A stretch of DNA of 6,166 bases from an uncultured Lachnospiraceae bacterium (GTDB taxonomy: Bacteria > Bacillota > Clostridia > Lachnospirales > Lachnospiraceae), in contig CALEFO010000176.1 of the NCBI GenBank assembly GCA_937877165.1, positions 1 to 6,166 on the forward strand, written 5' to 3'. The position numbers and the translations under genes are program-made. Position 1 is the first letter of the stretch; each line of letters starts with the position of its first letter. Below are positions 1 through 6,166 of this stretch, piece after piece. The notes below the pieces were generated by a model, which ran no database searches, had not been told where the DNA came from, and was given only the letters and a program-made list of their open reading frames with translations.

Positions 1-284
1 CCGACAAGATTGCCCATGCCGACGCGGGTCGCCGTGGAGACAATCAAGGCCTCCAGACCAGACACACTGCTCTTCTTCTCCGGATCGATTTTCTTCTCCG
101 CCGCAACCCGGAGCATCTCCGGAAACAGACGGACCGGAAGGAATCTTGTACGAATCGTGCAGAAAATCCCCGCCGGAATCAAAATAATCACCAATAGGGA
201 AAGCCCCAGCACGGAACCGCCCGGAAGCGGAATCCGAATGAGATCTCCCCACAACAAATTGTAAACAGCCTGAAATACCCCCAT
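1..284 (-). CDS. Alanine/glycine:cation symporter (AGCS family), N-terminal part, cut by left window edge
   Basis: Reading leftward, the translation begins MGVFQAVYNLLWGDLIRIPL and gives 94 full codons before the window ends. A hydrophobic segment at about residues 24-44 (VLGLSLLVIILIPAGIF) is followed by the TIRTRFLPVRLFPEM stretch and then STATRVGMGNLVG at about 83-95. This order matches the start of sodium:alanine/glycine symporters of the AlsT type; the Gly-Met-Gly-Asn motif lies in the helix that, in this family, helps form the cation and substrate site. The product would be a membrane importer of alanine or glycine coupled to sodium or protons. Two adjacent ATG codons are possible. I chose the second (284-282) because the AAGGGG ribosome site lies 5 bases from it and only 2 from the first (287-285). 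The gene is divergent from the kinase. The family call is firm; the exact substrate is not. Confidence 0.9.
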   Translation of the reverse strand, partial: MGVFQAVYNLLWGDLIRIPLPGGSVLGLSLLVIILIPAGIFCTIRTRFLPVRLFPEMLRVAAEKKIDPEKKSSVSGLEALIVSTATRVGMGNLV

Positions 285-299
285 CATTTCCCCTTTTCA

Positions 300-339
300 A
301 GAAATTATTGATTCACTTATTTTATCATAGAGAATTTCT
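300..339. repeat. Small inverted repeat in the symporter leader
   Basis: AGAAATT at 300-306 is exactly complementary to AATTTCT at 333-339, with 26 AT-rich bases between. It lies just upstream of the symporter ribosome site on the minus strand. It could be a weak hairpin in that gene's leader or an operator, but seven AT-rich pairs can arise by chance in such sequence. Confidence 0.25.
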
Positions 340-353
340 GCTGTTATGTTCCT

Positions 354-382
354 TTCAAACGTTTTCCTGCTCATGGTATAAT
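354..382 (+). promoter_or_regulatory. Extended -10 vegetative promoter for the hybrid kinase gene
   Basis: A perfect TATAAT lies at 377-382, preceded by TGG at 374-376, which makes an extended -10 element. The -35 position (354-359, TTCAAA) matches TTGACA at four of six bases, with a 17-base spacer. Transcription would start near 389, giving a leader of about 38 bases before the chosen ATG. The element looks like a housekeeping sigma-A promoter. No obvious operator repeat overlaps it. Confidence 0.75.
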
Positions 383-411
383 ATTTTTAATTTATCTAAA
401 TTCATCACATG

Positions 412-417
412 TAAGGA
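412..417 (+). promoter_or_regulatory. Ribosome binding site that decides the kinase start
   Basis: TAAGGA at 412-417 is the only Shine-Dalgarno-like sequence near the start. It abuts the upstream ATG at 418, which leaves no spacer, but lies nine bases before the in-frame ATG at 427. Normal spacing therefore favours 427 and removes three residues from the longest reading frame. Confidence 0.7.
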
Positions 418-426
418 ATGTTCACC

Positions 427-3330
427 ATGTTTTTCCGTAAAAATGATTGTCACTCTGTAGCAGAGCCTTCCACCCGCCGCATGTTCCGCCGGACATTTCC
501 GGTTCTGCTGATACTGCTCACAATTCTGTTCACTCTGCCACAAGGCATCCGGGCCCGTGCAGCATCGCAGGAGAATGCACAGACGACGGACGCACAGACC
601 ATTGTCCGCGTCGGATATTACGCATCCCGCCGTTTTCAGGAGGGAGCCGCGGACGGTGAGCCCAAGAGCGGCTACAGCTATGAGTATCTTCAGAAGGTTG
701 CCTCCTACACCGGATGGAAATATGAATATGTCTACGGAGATTGGGAGGAACTCTATCAGAAGCTTCTGAACGGAGATATTGACCTGATGGCCGGCATTTC
801 CTACTCGTCGGATCGCGCAGGGAAGCTCAATTTCTCGGATGCCGTCATTCTGAAGGAGACGTTCTATATCTATAAATCTCCCTCCGATTCTTCCATTAAA
901 AGTGGGGACATCCAGTCTTTTGCCGGAAAGCGGATCGGTGCCACAACCACTCACAAGATGTATGACCGCATCCTTCAATGGAAGAAAGCGAGCGGAGCCG
1001 ACGTCGACATTATCCTCTACGACAGCATTTCGGACTGCATCAATGCCTTTTTTGCAGGTGAAGTGAACGCTTTCATCAGCGCAGTCAACATGGCCGCAGA
1101 ATATTCTGGAATTGTACCCGTCGAAGAGATCGGGAAAGAGCCTTACTATATCTGCACAGCCAAGGACCGCACAGATCTTCTGCAGGCCCTCAACTCCGCC
1201 ACCTCCATCATGGAAGAGCAGGACAGCCGTTTCCTGAACGAGCTGGAGAGCAAGTATGAGGTAGACACCTCTGTCAGTGTCCTGCTGTCCCCAGGTGAGG
1301 AGAACTGGATGGCCGCACATGACCGCATCACCGTTGGCTATCTCAACAACTATCTTCCCTATTGTGACACGGCAAAGGACGGCTCTGTAACCGGCCTTGT
1401 TGCTGACATTGTTCCTCAGCTTTTTGCCCGGCTTCCCGGCGATTACCGTCCGACCCTTCAATACATCGGCTACGACAGCCAGTCCGATATGTTCGATGCA
1501 CTCAAAAACGGTGATGTGGATCTTCTGTTCCCCGTCGGCGGTCAGTCCTGGTATGCCGAGCAGGAAGGATACCTGCAGAGCTCCAATGTCGTAACCGTCA
1601 ATATGGATCTGGCCTATCCCGGCACCTATTCCACAGAATCCACTCCGTCCCGCATCGCCGTAAACCAGAACAACCTGATGCAGTATTACTATACGATTTC
1701 CAACTTTCCAGATGCCGAAATCATTGACTGTGATTCCATCGAGGACTGTCTGCAGGCTGTAAAAAGCGGGAAGGCCACCAGCACGGTCATCAATTCTCTT
1801 CGTGCCTCAGGCCTGATCACCACGGAGAGCAAGCTTCATATTGTTCCTCTGGAGATTTCCGACTCCCGGTGCTTTGCCGTCTCCTCCAACAACCGTGAGC
1901 TTCTCACACTTCTGAATCACGGTCTCAGCATTCTCGGAGACAGCTATGGAACCGGCCTCGCCTATCAGTACATCAACGGCCTGGTCCACTACACCGCGGC
2001 AGATTTTATTCGGGACAATTTCTTCTTCTTTTCTCTTCTGGGACTTGGAATTCTTCTGATCATTCTGGCCCTTCTGGTCCGCGGATACCGCCGGAGAGAA
2101 CGGGAGGCCCAGAAGGAAGCCGAACAGAAAAAGAAGCTGGAAGAAGCTCTTTTGCAGGCGCAGCAGGCAAACCAGGCCAAGACCACCTTCCTCAACAATA
2201 TGTCCCATGATATCCGGACTCCTTTGAACGGTATCATCGGTATTCTCGACATCAACAGCAAAAGCAGGGATCCCCAGCTCATCCGCCGGAACCGTGAAAA
2301 GGCGATTGCCGCGGCCGATCATCTCCTAAGCCTTGTCAACGATGTCCTGGAAATGAGTAAGCTGGAGAGCGGCGAAACCGTCCTTTCCCGGGAGCCGCTC
2401 TTACTGCCTGATCAGGAAAAGGAGGTTCTGGATATCGTAGACCTGCAGGCTTCCCAGGCAGGGATCACGCTGACTCATGAAGGAAATCTTCCCTCCAGCC
2501 CTGCCGTTTACGGAAGTCCCCTGCATTTTCGGGAGATTCTGATCAATATTCTCGGGAATTCCATCAAGTACAATCAGCCGGGCGGATCCATTGTCTGGAA
2601 AAGCTCCTGTGAGCAGCCGGATGAGGAACATCTTGTCTATACCAGTATCATCACCGACACGGGCATCGGAATGAGTCCGGAATATCTGCAGCATATTTTC
2701 GAGCCGTTTTCACAGGAAGGGCACGATGCAAGAACCGTCTACCACGGCTCGGGCCTTGGCATGTCCATTGTAAAATCACTTATTGACCAGATGGGCGGAA
2801 CGATTCATGTCACCAGTACACAGGGAATTGGCAGCACCTTCACCATTGTCCTGCCCTTCGACATCGTTCATGGTCAGACCGTTCCTTTGTCCGACCATGC
2901 AGAGAAGACAGCGGATCTTACCGGCATGCGGATTCTCCTCGCCGAGGACAATGAGCTGAATCTCGAAATCGCCCGGTACTATCTGGAGGAGGCAGGAGCT
3001 CGCGTCACCACTGCCCGGAATGGAAAAGAAGCCGTATCGCTCTTTTCTCAGTCACTTGAGGGGAGCTTCGATCTGATTCTGATGGATATCATGATGCCGG
3101 TCATGGACGGTCTTGCGGCTTCCAGAGCGATCCGCACCAGCGGGCGGATGGATTCCTCCTCAATTCCGATCATTGCCATGACTGCCAACGCGTTCGAGGA
3201 AGACCGCCAGTCGAGCCTCTCTGCCGGCATGAACGATCACCTGACGAAGCCTCTGAATGCAGAGAAATTCCTTGCGACTGTGGCGAAATACCGTCCAAAG
3301 CACGGATCTGCAGAGACCTCCTCCAGATAA
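427..3330 (+). CDS. Hybrid sensor histidine kinase with two tandem solute-binding (PBPb/SBP_bac_3) sensor domains and a receiver domain
   Basis: This 967-residue membrane protein senses an extracellular ligand and passes phosphate from His to Asp. The order is: hydrophobic signal segment (about 24-37, with a possible signal peptidase site after ARA at 43-45); a first solute-binding domain (about 59-280) holding SSDRAGKLNFSD; a second (about 300-519); one membrane helix (about 532-551); a charged helical linker; HisKA (about 583-649) with SHDIRTPLNG and phospho-accepting His594; and HATPase (about 697-811) with N-box Asn707/Asn711, DTGIG at 744, FEPF at 758 and GSGLG at 774. The receiver (about 834-954) has Glu840/Asp841, phospho-accepting Asp887, Thr919 and Lys941. 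All catalytic residues are present, so the protein should be active. The plan resembles EvgS/BvgS, but there is no PAS, HAMP or HPt domain. No partner regulator lies in the window. The start is set by the ribosome site at 412-417. The ligand is unknown; amino acids are a guess from the sensor fold. Confidence 0.96.
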   Translation: MFFRKNDCHSVAEPSTRRMFRRTFPVLLILLTILFTLPQGIRARAASQENAQTTDAQTIVRVGYYASRRFQEGAADGEPKSGYSYEYLQKVASYTGWKYEYVYGDWEELYQKLLNGDIDLMAGISYSSDRAGKLNFSDAVILKETFYIYKSPSDSSIKSGDIQSFAGKRIGATTTHKMYDRILQWKKASGADVDIILYDSISDCINAFFAGEVNAFISAVNMAAEYSGIVPVEEIGKEPYYICTAKDRTDLLQALNSATSIMEEQDSRFLNELESKYEVDTSVSVLLSPGEENWMAAHDRITVGYLNNYLPYCDTAKDGSVTGLVADIVPQLFARLPGDYRPTLQYIGYDSQSDMFDALKNGDVDLLFPVGGQSWYAEQEGYLQSSNVVTVNMDLAYPGTYSTESTPSRIAVNQNNLMQYYYTISNFPDAEIIDCDSIEDCLQAVKSGKATSTVINSLRASGLITTESKLHIVPLEISDSRCFAVSSNNRELLTLLNHGLSILGDSYGTGLAYQYINGLVHYTAADFIRDNFFFFSLLGLGILLIILALLVRGYRRREREAQKEAEQKKKLEEALLQAQQANQAKTTFLNNMSHDIRTPLNGIIGILDINSKSRDPQLIRRNREKAIAAADHLLSLVNDVLEMSKLESGETVLSREPLLLPDQEKEVLDIVDLQASQAGITLTHEGNLPSSPAVYGSPLHFREILINILGNSIKYNQPGGSIVWKSSCEQPDEEHLVYTSIITDTGIGMSPEYLQHIFEPFSQEGHDARTVYHGSGLGMSIVKSLIDQMGGTIHVTSTQGIGSTFTIVLPFDIVHGQTVPLSDHAEKTADLTGMRILLAEDNELNLEIARYYLEEAGARVTTARNGKEAVSLFSQSLEGSFDLILMDIMMPVMDGLAASRAIRTSGRMDSSSIPIIAMTANAFEEDRQSSLSAGMNDHLTKPLNAEKFLATVAKYRPKHGSAETSSR

Positions 3331-3539
3331 AGAAAGAATTCTCCCGAATTTCTATGTGCTGAATAATAACATATATGATAGAATCAGAAGGCTGTATCGA
3401 AATAAAAGGATCCAATCCGCAACACCTGCATTCCACATCTATCGTTCGAATGGAATTCCTGCTTCATCAGCACTTCCGCACATGACGGTACTCTGTCAAT
3501 TTAATAATAGAAAGAAAGTTTCAGGTTGAAGGTAACACT
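3331..3539 (+). other. Intergenic gap between kinase and MATE exporter, no clear terminator
   Basis: This 209-base stretch is visibly richer in A and T than the genes on either side. The only hairpin after the kinase stop is a weak seven-pair one at 3335-3353 with a bulge and no T run, so readthrough into the exporter gene is plausible. A TTTAAT at 3500-3505 could serve as a -10 box for the exporter alone, but its -35 region is poor. A 36-codon frame at 3375-3485 has no ribosome site and is probably not a gene. Confidence 0.5.
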
Positions 3540-4925
3540 ATGACTCAGGCAAAAGAATCCGTAAGAGAAAACAAGATGGGCGTGATGCCCATCAAGAAGC
3601 TGATTGTGAACATGTCCGTTCCGATGATGATCTCCATGCTGGTGCAGGCACTCTACAACATTGTGGACTCCATCTTCGTTGCGCAAATCAGTGAGAACGC
3701 GCTCGCCGCGGTTACCTTTGCGTTCCCGCTGCAGAACCTCATGATCGCGCTCGGCTCCGGAACCGGCGTCGGTATCAACGCACTTCTCTCCAAGTCCCTT
3801 GGCGAGAAGAACTTTGATCACTCCGATGCTGCCGCCAACAATGGTCTGTTCCTGACCATCCTGAATTTCATTGCCTTCCTGTGCATCGGACTTTTTGTGA
3901 CCGGTCCGTTCATTCAGAGCCAGACCTCCGTTCCGGAGATCATCACGGCAGGAGACACTTACCTCGGCATTGTTTGTACGCTCTCCATCGGTCTGTTCTT
4001 CCAGATGACCTTCGAGCGTCTCCTTCAGTCCACCGGACTGACCATGCTGTCCATGGCCTCTCAGCTGACCGGCGCCATCATCAATATCATCTTCGACCCG
4101 ATCCTGATCTTCGGCCTGTGCGGCTTCCCGAAGCTCGGCGTCGCCGGTGCAGCTTATGCAACGGTCTTTGGTCAGTGCATTGCCGCCTGCCTCGGCCTGT
4201 TCCTGAACCTCCGGTTCAATAAAGAGATTCATTTCTCTCTCCGCCGGATGTTCCATCCCATGGCTTCCATCATCGGCAAGATTTACTACGTCGGCGTGCC
4301 TTCCATCCTCATGATGTCCATCGGCTCCGTCATGACATATTTCATGAACCTGATTCTGGTCGGCTTCTCCACGACGGCAGCGGCTGTATTCGGCGTGTAC
4401 TTCAAGCTCCAGAGCTTCTTCTTCATGCCGGTCTTCGGACTGAACAACGGTCTCATTCCGGTTCTTGCCTACAACTACGGTGCCCGGCGCAAGTCCCGCA
4501 TCGACGAAGCTCTGAAGTTTGCTCTGCTCCTTGCCGTCTGCATCATGATCTGCGGAACCATTACCTTCGAATGTATCCCCGGCGTCCTTCTGCAGCTGTT
4601 CAATGCGTCCCCGGACATGATGAGCATGGGCACGCACGCCCTGCGGATCATCGCCGTACACTTTCCACTTGCCGCCTGCGGCATCGTCATGGGATCCATC
4701 TTCCAGGCGTTCAGTCAGAGCTTCTACTCACTGATTGTTTCCCTGTGCCGTCAGCTCATCGTGCTGATTCCGGTTGCCTGGCTCCTGTCCCTGTCCGGAA
4801 ATGTCAACAACGTATGGTGGTGCTTCCTGATTGCAGAGGTGGTGTCCGTTATCCTGTCCCTGATTTTCTTCCGGAGAGTCTACCGCAGGCAGGTCGCTCC
4901 GCTTCAGGAAAATGTGGACATCTGA
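3540..4925 (+). CDS. MATE-family multidrug/cation antiporter (MepA/NorM-like)
   Basis: The 461-residue product is a complete polytopic membrane exporter of normal family length, with about twelve hydrophobic segments in two similar halves. Family features are the LVQALYNIVDSIFVAQIS stretch (34-51) in the first helix, GTGVGINALLSKSLGE (74-89), NIIFDPILIFGLCGFPKLGV with AGAAYATVFGQ (182-212), and FGLNNGLIPVLAYNYGAR (299-316) in the second half. MATE proteins use a sodium or proton gradient to expel drugs, dyes or other metabolites from the cytoplasm; the substrate cannot be read from sequence. The start is supported by GAAGG at 3528-3532, seven bases before ATG. It lies 209 bases after the kinase on the same strand and may share its transcript. 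It ends in a rather long 3' region before the terminator at 5095. Codons ending in C and G are strongly preferred, suggesting good expression. Confidence 0.96.
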   Translation: MTQAKESVRENKMGVMPIKKLIVNMSVPMMISMLVQALYNIVDSIFVAQISENALAAVTFAFPLQNLMIALGSGTGVGINALLSKSLGEKNFDHSDAAANNGLFLTILNFIAFLCIGLFVTGPFIQSQTSVPEIITAGDTYLGIVCTLSIGLFFQMTFERLLQSTGLTMLSMASQLTGAIINIIFDPILIFGLCGFPKLGVAGAAYATVFGQCIAACLGLFLNLRFNKEIHFSLRRMFHPMASIIGKIYYVGVPSILMMSIGSVMTYFMNLILVGFSTTAAAVFGVYFKLQSFFFMPVFGLNNGLIPVLAYNYGARRKSRIDEALKFALLLAVCIMICGTITFECIPGVLLQLFNASPDMMSMGTHALRIIAVHFPLAACGIVMGSIFQAFSQSFYSLIVSLCRQLIVLIPVAWLLSLSGNVNNVWWCFLIAEVVSVILSLIFFRRVYRRQVAPLQENVDI

Positions 4926-5094
4926 TCGACCGCTGACACTGCATTTCGTTTCATATGTGTCCGGTCTTCTGTGGAAATCAAAGACTCCTGCCATACAGGG
5001 ATTCGCTTCATTGTCCGCGAGGCAATCCGGAATACGGCACCAATCAATAAGGAAATGCCGTCAGAAGGCAACACGATTTAGAACATACCGACAG

Positions 5095-5136
5095 AGAGGC
5101 CCGGGAAATCTGAAATGGATTTCCCGGGCCTCTTTT
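5095..5136 (+). terminator. Strong intrinsic terminator after the MATE gene
   Basis: A perfect 16-base-pair stem (5095-5110 with 5118-5133) containing GGCCCGGG encloses a seven-base loop and runs into TTTT at 5133-5136. The T run is on the plus strand, so it ends the rightward transcript, 169 bases after the MATE stop. It also lies 41 bases beyond the stop of the convergent pilin gene. Read leftward, the stem is followed by CTCTCTGTCGG, which is not a T run, so it would act only weakly in that direction. Confidence 0.93.
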
Positions 5137-5177
5137 AAGAACTGAACAGTATCAAAACCGGATTCGATGAAGCGGCA

Positions 5178-5738
5178 TTATTCCTGAGAAGCGGCATCCG
5201 CAATAGGAACCAGCTTACCGATATTCACTTTTCCGGTTCCATCCCCATACCGTAGTGTCCCATCCGAAGAGATGGAAACGGTGTACCAATCCTTTTTGCT
5301 CTGTTTACAATACATAGCATCGAAATCGAGGTTATAGTTTTTCTTAAGATAATTTACAACCATCTGATATCCATGGTCTGAGCCCTGACCCTGATAGATC
5401 ACGCCGCAAAGTGTAATATTGCTTCCGGCATCAGAAGGGCTCACCCAGCCATCCACCGACTTTTGGGTCCCCGCCTTTTTGAGCTGAATGCCCAGCTGGT
5501 AATCATGTCCCGGCGGAATCACAAGATCTCCGCTGTTCATCGCCCCGGCCAGTGCACTGCCGATGATGCGGGCGTGATCCAGATCCACTGTCCTTCGTGC
5601 CTTCTCAAGCTGACTGTTGAAAATCGGAATGCCGATCGCAACAAGGACACCGATGATAGCGACCACGATCAGAAGCTCTGCAAGCGTAAAGCCTTTTGAA
5701 TTCTTCCGAAGCCGGATTTTTTTATCAAGTTGAAACAT
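5178..5738 (-). CDS. Type IV prepilin / pseudopilin with N-terminal cleavage-methylation signal
   Basis: The 186-residue product starts with a basic leader (MFQLDKKIRLRKNSKG) followed by FTLAELLIVVAIIGVLVAIG. Prepilin peptidase would cut between Gly16 and Phe17 and the new N-terminal Phe would be methylated; Glu21 is the conserved Glu at mature position 5. A single hydrophobic helix (about 17-40) leads to a charged SQLEKARRT stretch typical of clostridial pilins, then a globular domain of about 130 residues with two cysteines (111 and 144) that might form a disulfide. It would be a subunit of a type IV pilus, competence pseudopilus or related surface fibre. The frame is open up to an ATG at 5819, but that start has no ribosome site and would give a 43-residue leader. 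The ATG at 5738 has GAGAGA six to seven bases upstream and gives a normal short leader. Whether it is a major or minor pilin is not clear. No peptidase, ATPase or platform gene is in view. Confidence 0.92.
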   Translation of the reverse strand: MFQLDKKIRLRKNSKGFTLAELLIVVAIIGVLVAIGIPIFNSQLEKARRTVDLDHARIIGSALAGAMNSGDLVIPPGHDYQLGIQLKKAGTQKSVDGWVSPSDAGSNITLCGVIYQGQGSDHGYQMVVNYLKKNYNLDFDAMYCKQSKKDWYTVSISSDGTLRYGDGTGKVNIGKLVPIADAASQE

Positions 5739-5787
5739 GCTGGATTCTCTCTGCCTTCTGTGATTCCCGAAACATTTTCTTTTCGCT

Positions 5788-5815
5788 ATTCTACCCGATA
5801 TCTCCCGAAATGCAA
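5788..5815 (-). promoter_or_regulatory. Candidate promoter for the pilin gene
   Basis: On the minus strand TAGAAT (5793-5788) matches TATAAT at five of six bases. Sixteen bases upstream is TTGCAT (5815-5810), which keeps only the TTG of the -35 consensus. Transcription would start near 5781, giving a leader of about 43 bases. The position just after the hairpin at 5829-5875 fits a separate pilin transcript, but the -35 box is weak. Confidence 0.4.
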
Positions 5816-5828
5816 TCATTTCAGGAGA

Positions 5829-5875
5829 AAAGAATCCCCGCTGCAGAGAAACAGGCTCCGCCGCGAGGATTCTTT
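5829..5875 (-). terminator. Probable intrinsic terminator of the right-edge minus-strand gene
   Basis: AAAGAATCC at 5829-5837 is exactly complementary to GGATTCTTT at 5867-5875. After one mismatch, CGC (5839-5841) pairs with GCG (5863-5865), leaving a 21-base loop. Read leftward the stem ends in GGATTCTTTTCTCC, a T-rich tail, about 74 bases after the stop at 5949. The large loop and interrupted T run make it weaker than the terminator at 5095. Confidence 0.5.
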
Positions 5876-5948
5876 ATTCCGATCATCAGCCGGTCCGGTC
5901 TTCATCGTTTTCCGGCACAGAGATTTCCCGCCGTTTCACAGAGCGCCC

Positions 5949-6166
5949 TCATCCTGCGTACAGGATTCCCTCCAGAAGGGTATCTTCATCCGCACCGTTG
6001 ATTTGTGCCGGATAATCCTGCCGGTCAACGGTAAGACGGTAGATCTTCCTGCTGTAATCCGGAAGGACGGGCTGACTCAGCGTGTAGGAGTACCAGCCCT
6101 CCTCACCACCCTTTGTGACCAGAGAGGCATCCACCTCCTGAAGATCGCAGACGGAATCATTGTCCG
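5949..6166 (-). CDS. C-terminal 71 residues of an unrecognised protein, cut by right window edge
   Basis: The frame is open from the right edge to a TGA at 5949-5951. The visible part begins DNDSVCDLQEVDASLVTKGG, includes GWYSYTLSQPVLPDYSRKIY and ends DTLLEGILYAG. It is acidic, rich in Tyr and Gly, has no hydrophobic helix, and reads like alternating beta strands, as in an extracellular or surface domain. I do not recognise the family. A GTG at 6134 preceded by CAGGAG might look like a start, but that ribosome-like sequence touches the GTG with no spacing and the frame continues upstream, so I treat it as the end of a longer gene. It lies upstream of the pilin on the same strand and could belong to the same pilus or surface locus, but a hairpin and a candidate promoter separate them. 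Confidence 0.7.
   Translation of the reverse strand, partial: DNDSVCDLQEVDASLVTKGGEEGWYSYTLSQPVLPDYSRKIYRLTVDRQDYPAQINGADEDTLLEGILYAG

Noticed and set aside
324..329. TATGAT on the minus strand as a -10 box for the symporter
   Set aside because: No acceptable -35 box at 16-18 bases; the only TTGAAA upstream is 23 bases away.
355..1461. 368-codon open frame on the minus strand, opposite the kinase sensor domains
   Set aside because: It has no recognisable domain and would overlap the kinase promoter and first half of an intact kinase gene; it is explained by biased third-codon bases on the other strand.
3335..3353. Hairpin just after the kinase stop as a terminator
   Set aside because: Seven mostly A-T pairs with a bulge and no T run downstream; too weak to call.
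3445..3452. GTTCGAAT-like sequence resembling a tRNA T-loop
   Set aside because: The flanking bases do not pair as a T stem and no anticodon or acceptor arms could be found around it.
3375..3485. 36-codon plus-strand frame in the kinase-MATE gap, starting MIESEGCIEIKG
   Set aside because: There is no ribosome site before its ATG and no recognisable features.
3501..4661. 386-codon open frame on the minus strand, opposite the MATE gene
   Set aside because: It is a mirror of the MATE codons: rich in Asp, Glu, Gly and His with no family resemblance. The plus-strand gene is complete with clear family motifs.
4912..5145. 77-codon plus-strand frame overlapping the MATE end
   Set aside because: It overlaps the MATE C-terminus in another frame, runs through the terminator stem and has no family resemblance.
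5178..5819. Longer 213-residue version of the pilin
   Set aside because: The ATG at 5819 has no ribosome site and lies upstream of the candidate promoter; it would give an unusually long prepilin leader.
5696..6001. 101-codon plus-strand frame opposite the pilin start and its upstream region
   Set aside because: It is antisense to the well-supported prepilin signal and crosses the hairpin at 5829-5875; no domain or ribosome site supports it.

Overview
The window looks like chromosomal DNA from a low-to-medium GC Gram-positive bacterium, most likely a gut-type member of the Clostridia (Lachnospiraceae-like). This is inferred from gene style, not from a marker gene. The clues are an AlsT-type amino-acid symporter, a very large hybrid kinase with two solute-binding domains, a MepA-like MATE exporter, and a prepilin whose start region (GFTLAELL, then a charged SQLEKAR-type stretch) resembles clostridial pilins. 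There is no rRNA, tRNA, CRISPR array or insertion sequence, and no clear sign of recent transfer.

Layout from left to right. Positions 1-284 (minus) hold the start of an alanine/glycine:cation symporter gene that runs off the left edge. A divergent intergenic region of about 140 bp follows, carrying a good extended -10 promoter for the rightward gene. Positions 427-3330 (plus) encode a 967-residue hybrid histidine kinase: signal segment, two periplasmic-type solute-binding domains, one membrane segment, HisKA, HATPase and a C-terminal receiver. After a 209-bp gap without a convincing terminator, positions 3540-4925 (plus) encode a complete 461-residue MATE-family exporter. A near-perfect intrinsic terminator at 5095-5136 closes the rightward unit. 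Positions 5178-5738 (minus) encode a type IV prepilin or pseudopilin, with a candidate promoter and, upstream of that, a hairpin that probably ends the next gene. Positions 5949-6166 (minus) are the last 71 codons of an unrecognised protein that enters from the right edge.

How the parts may work together. The kinase has the EvgS/BvgS-like plan but lacks the PAS and HPt modules of those proteins, and no DNA-binding response regulator is in view, so its output is unknown. Its amino-acid-binding type of sensor, its divergent arrangement with an amino-acid symporter and its position just upstream of an exporter suggest that it senses a small molecule and may control one or both transporters. This is inference from context. 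The pilin and the right-edge gene form a separate leftward block.

I see no strong evidence for a wholly new system here. The most useful leads are the orphan kinase with its two transporter neighbours and the unidentified right-edge protein.
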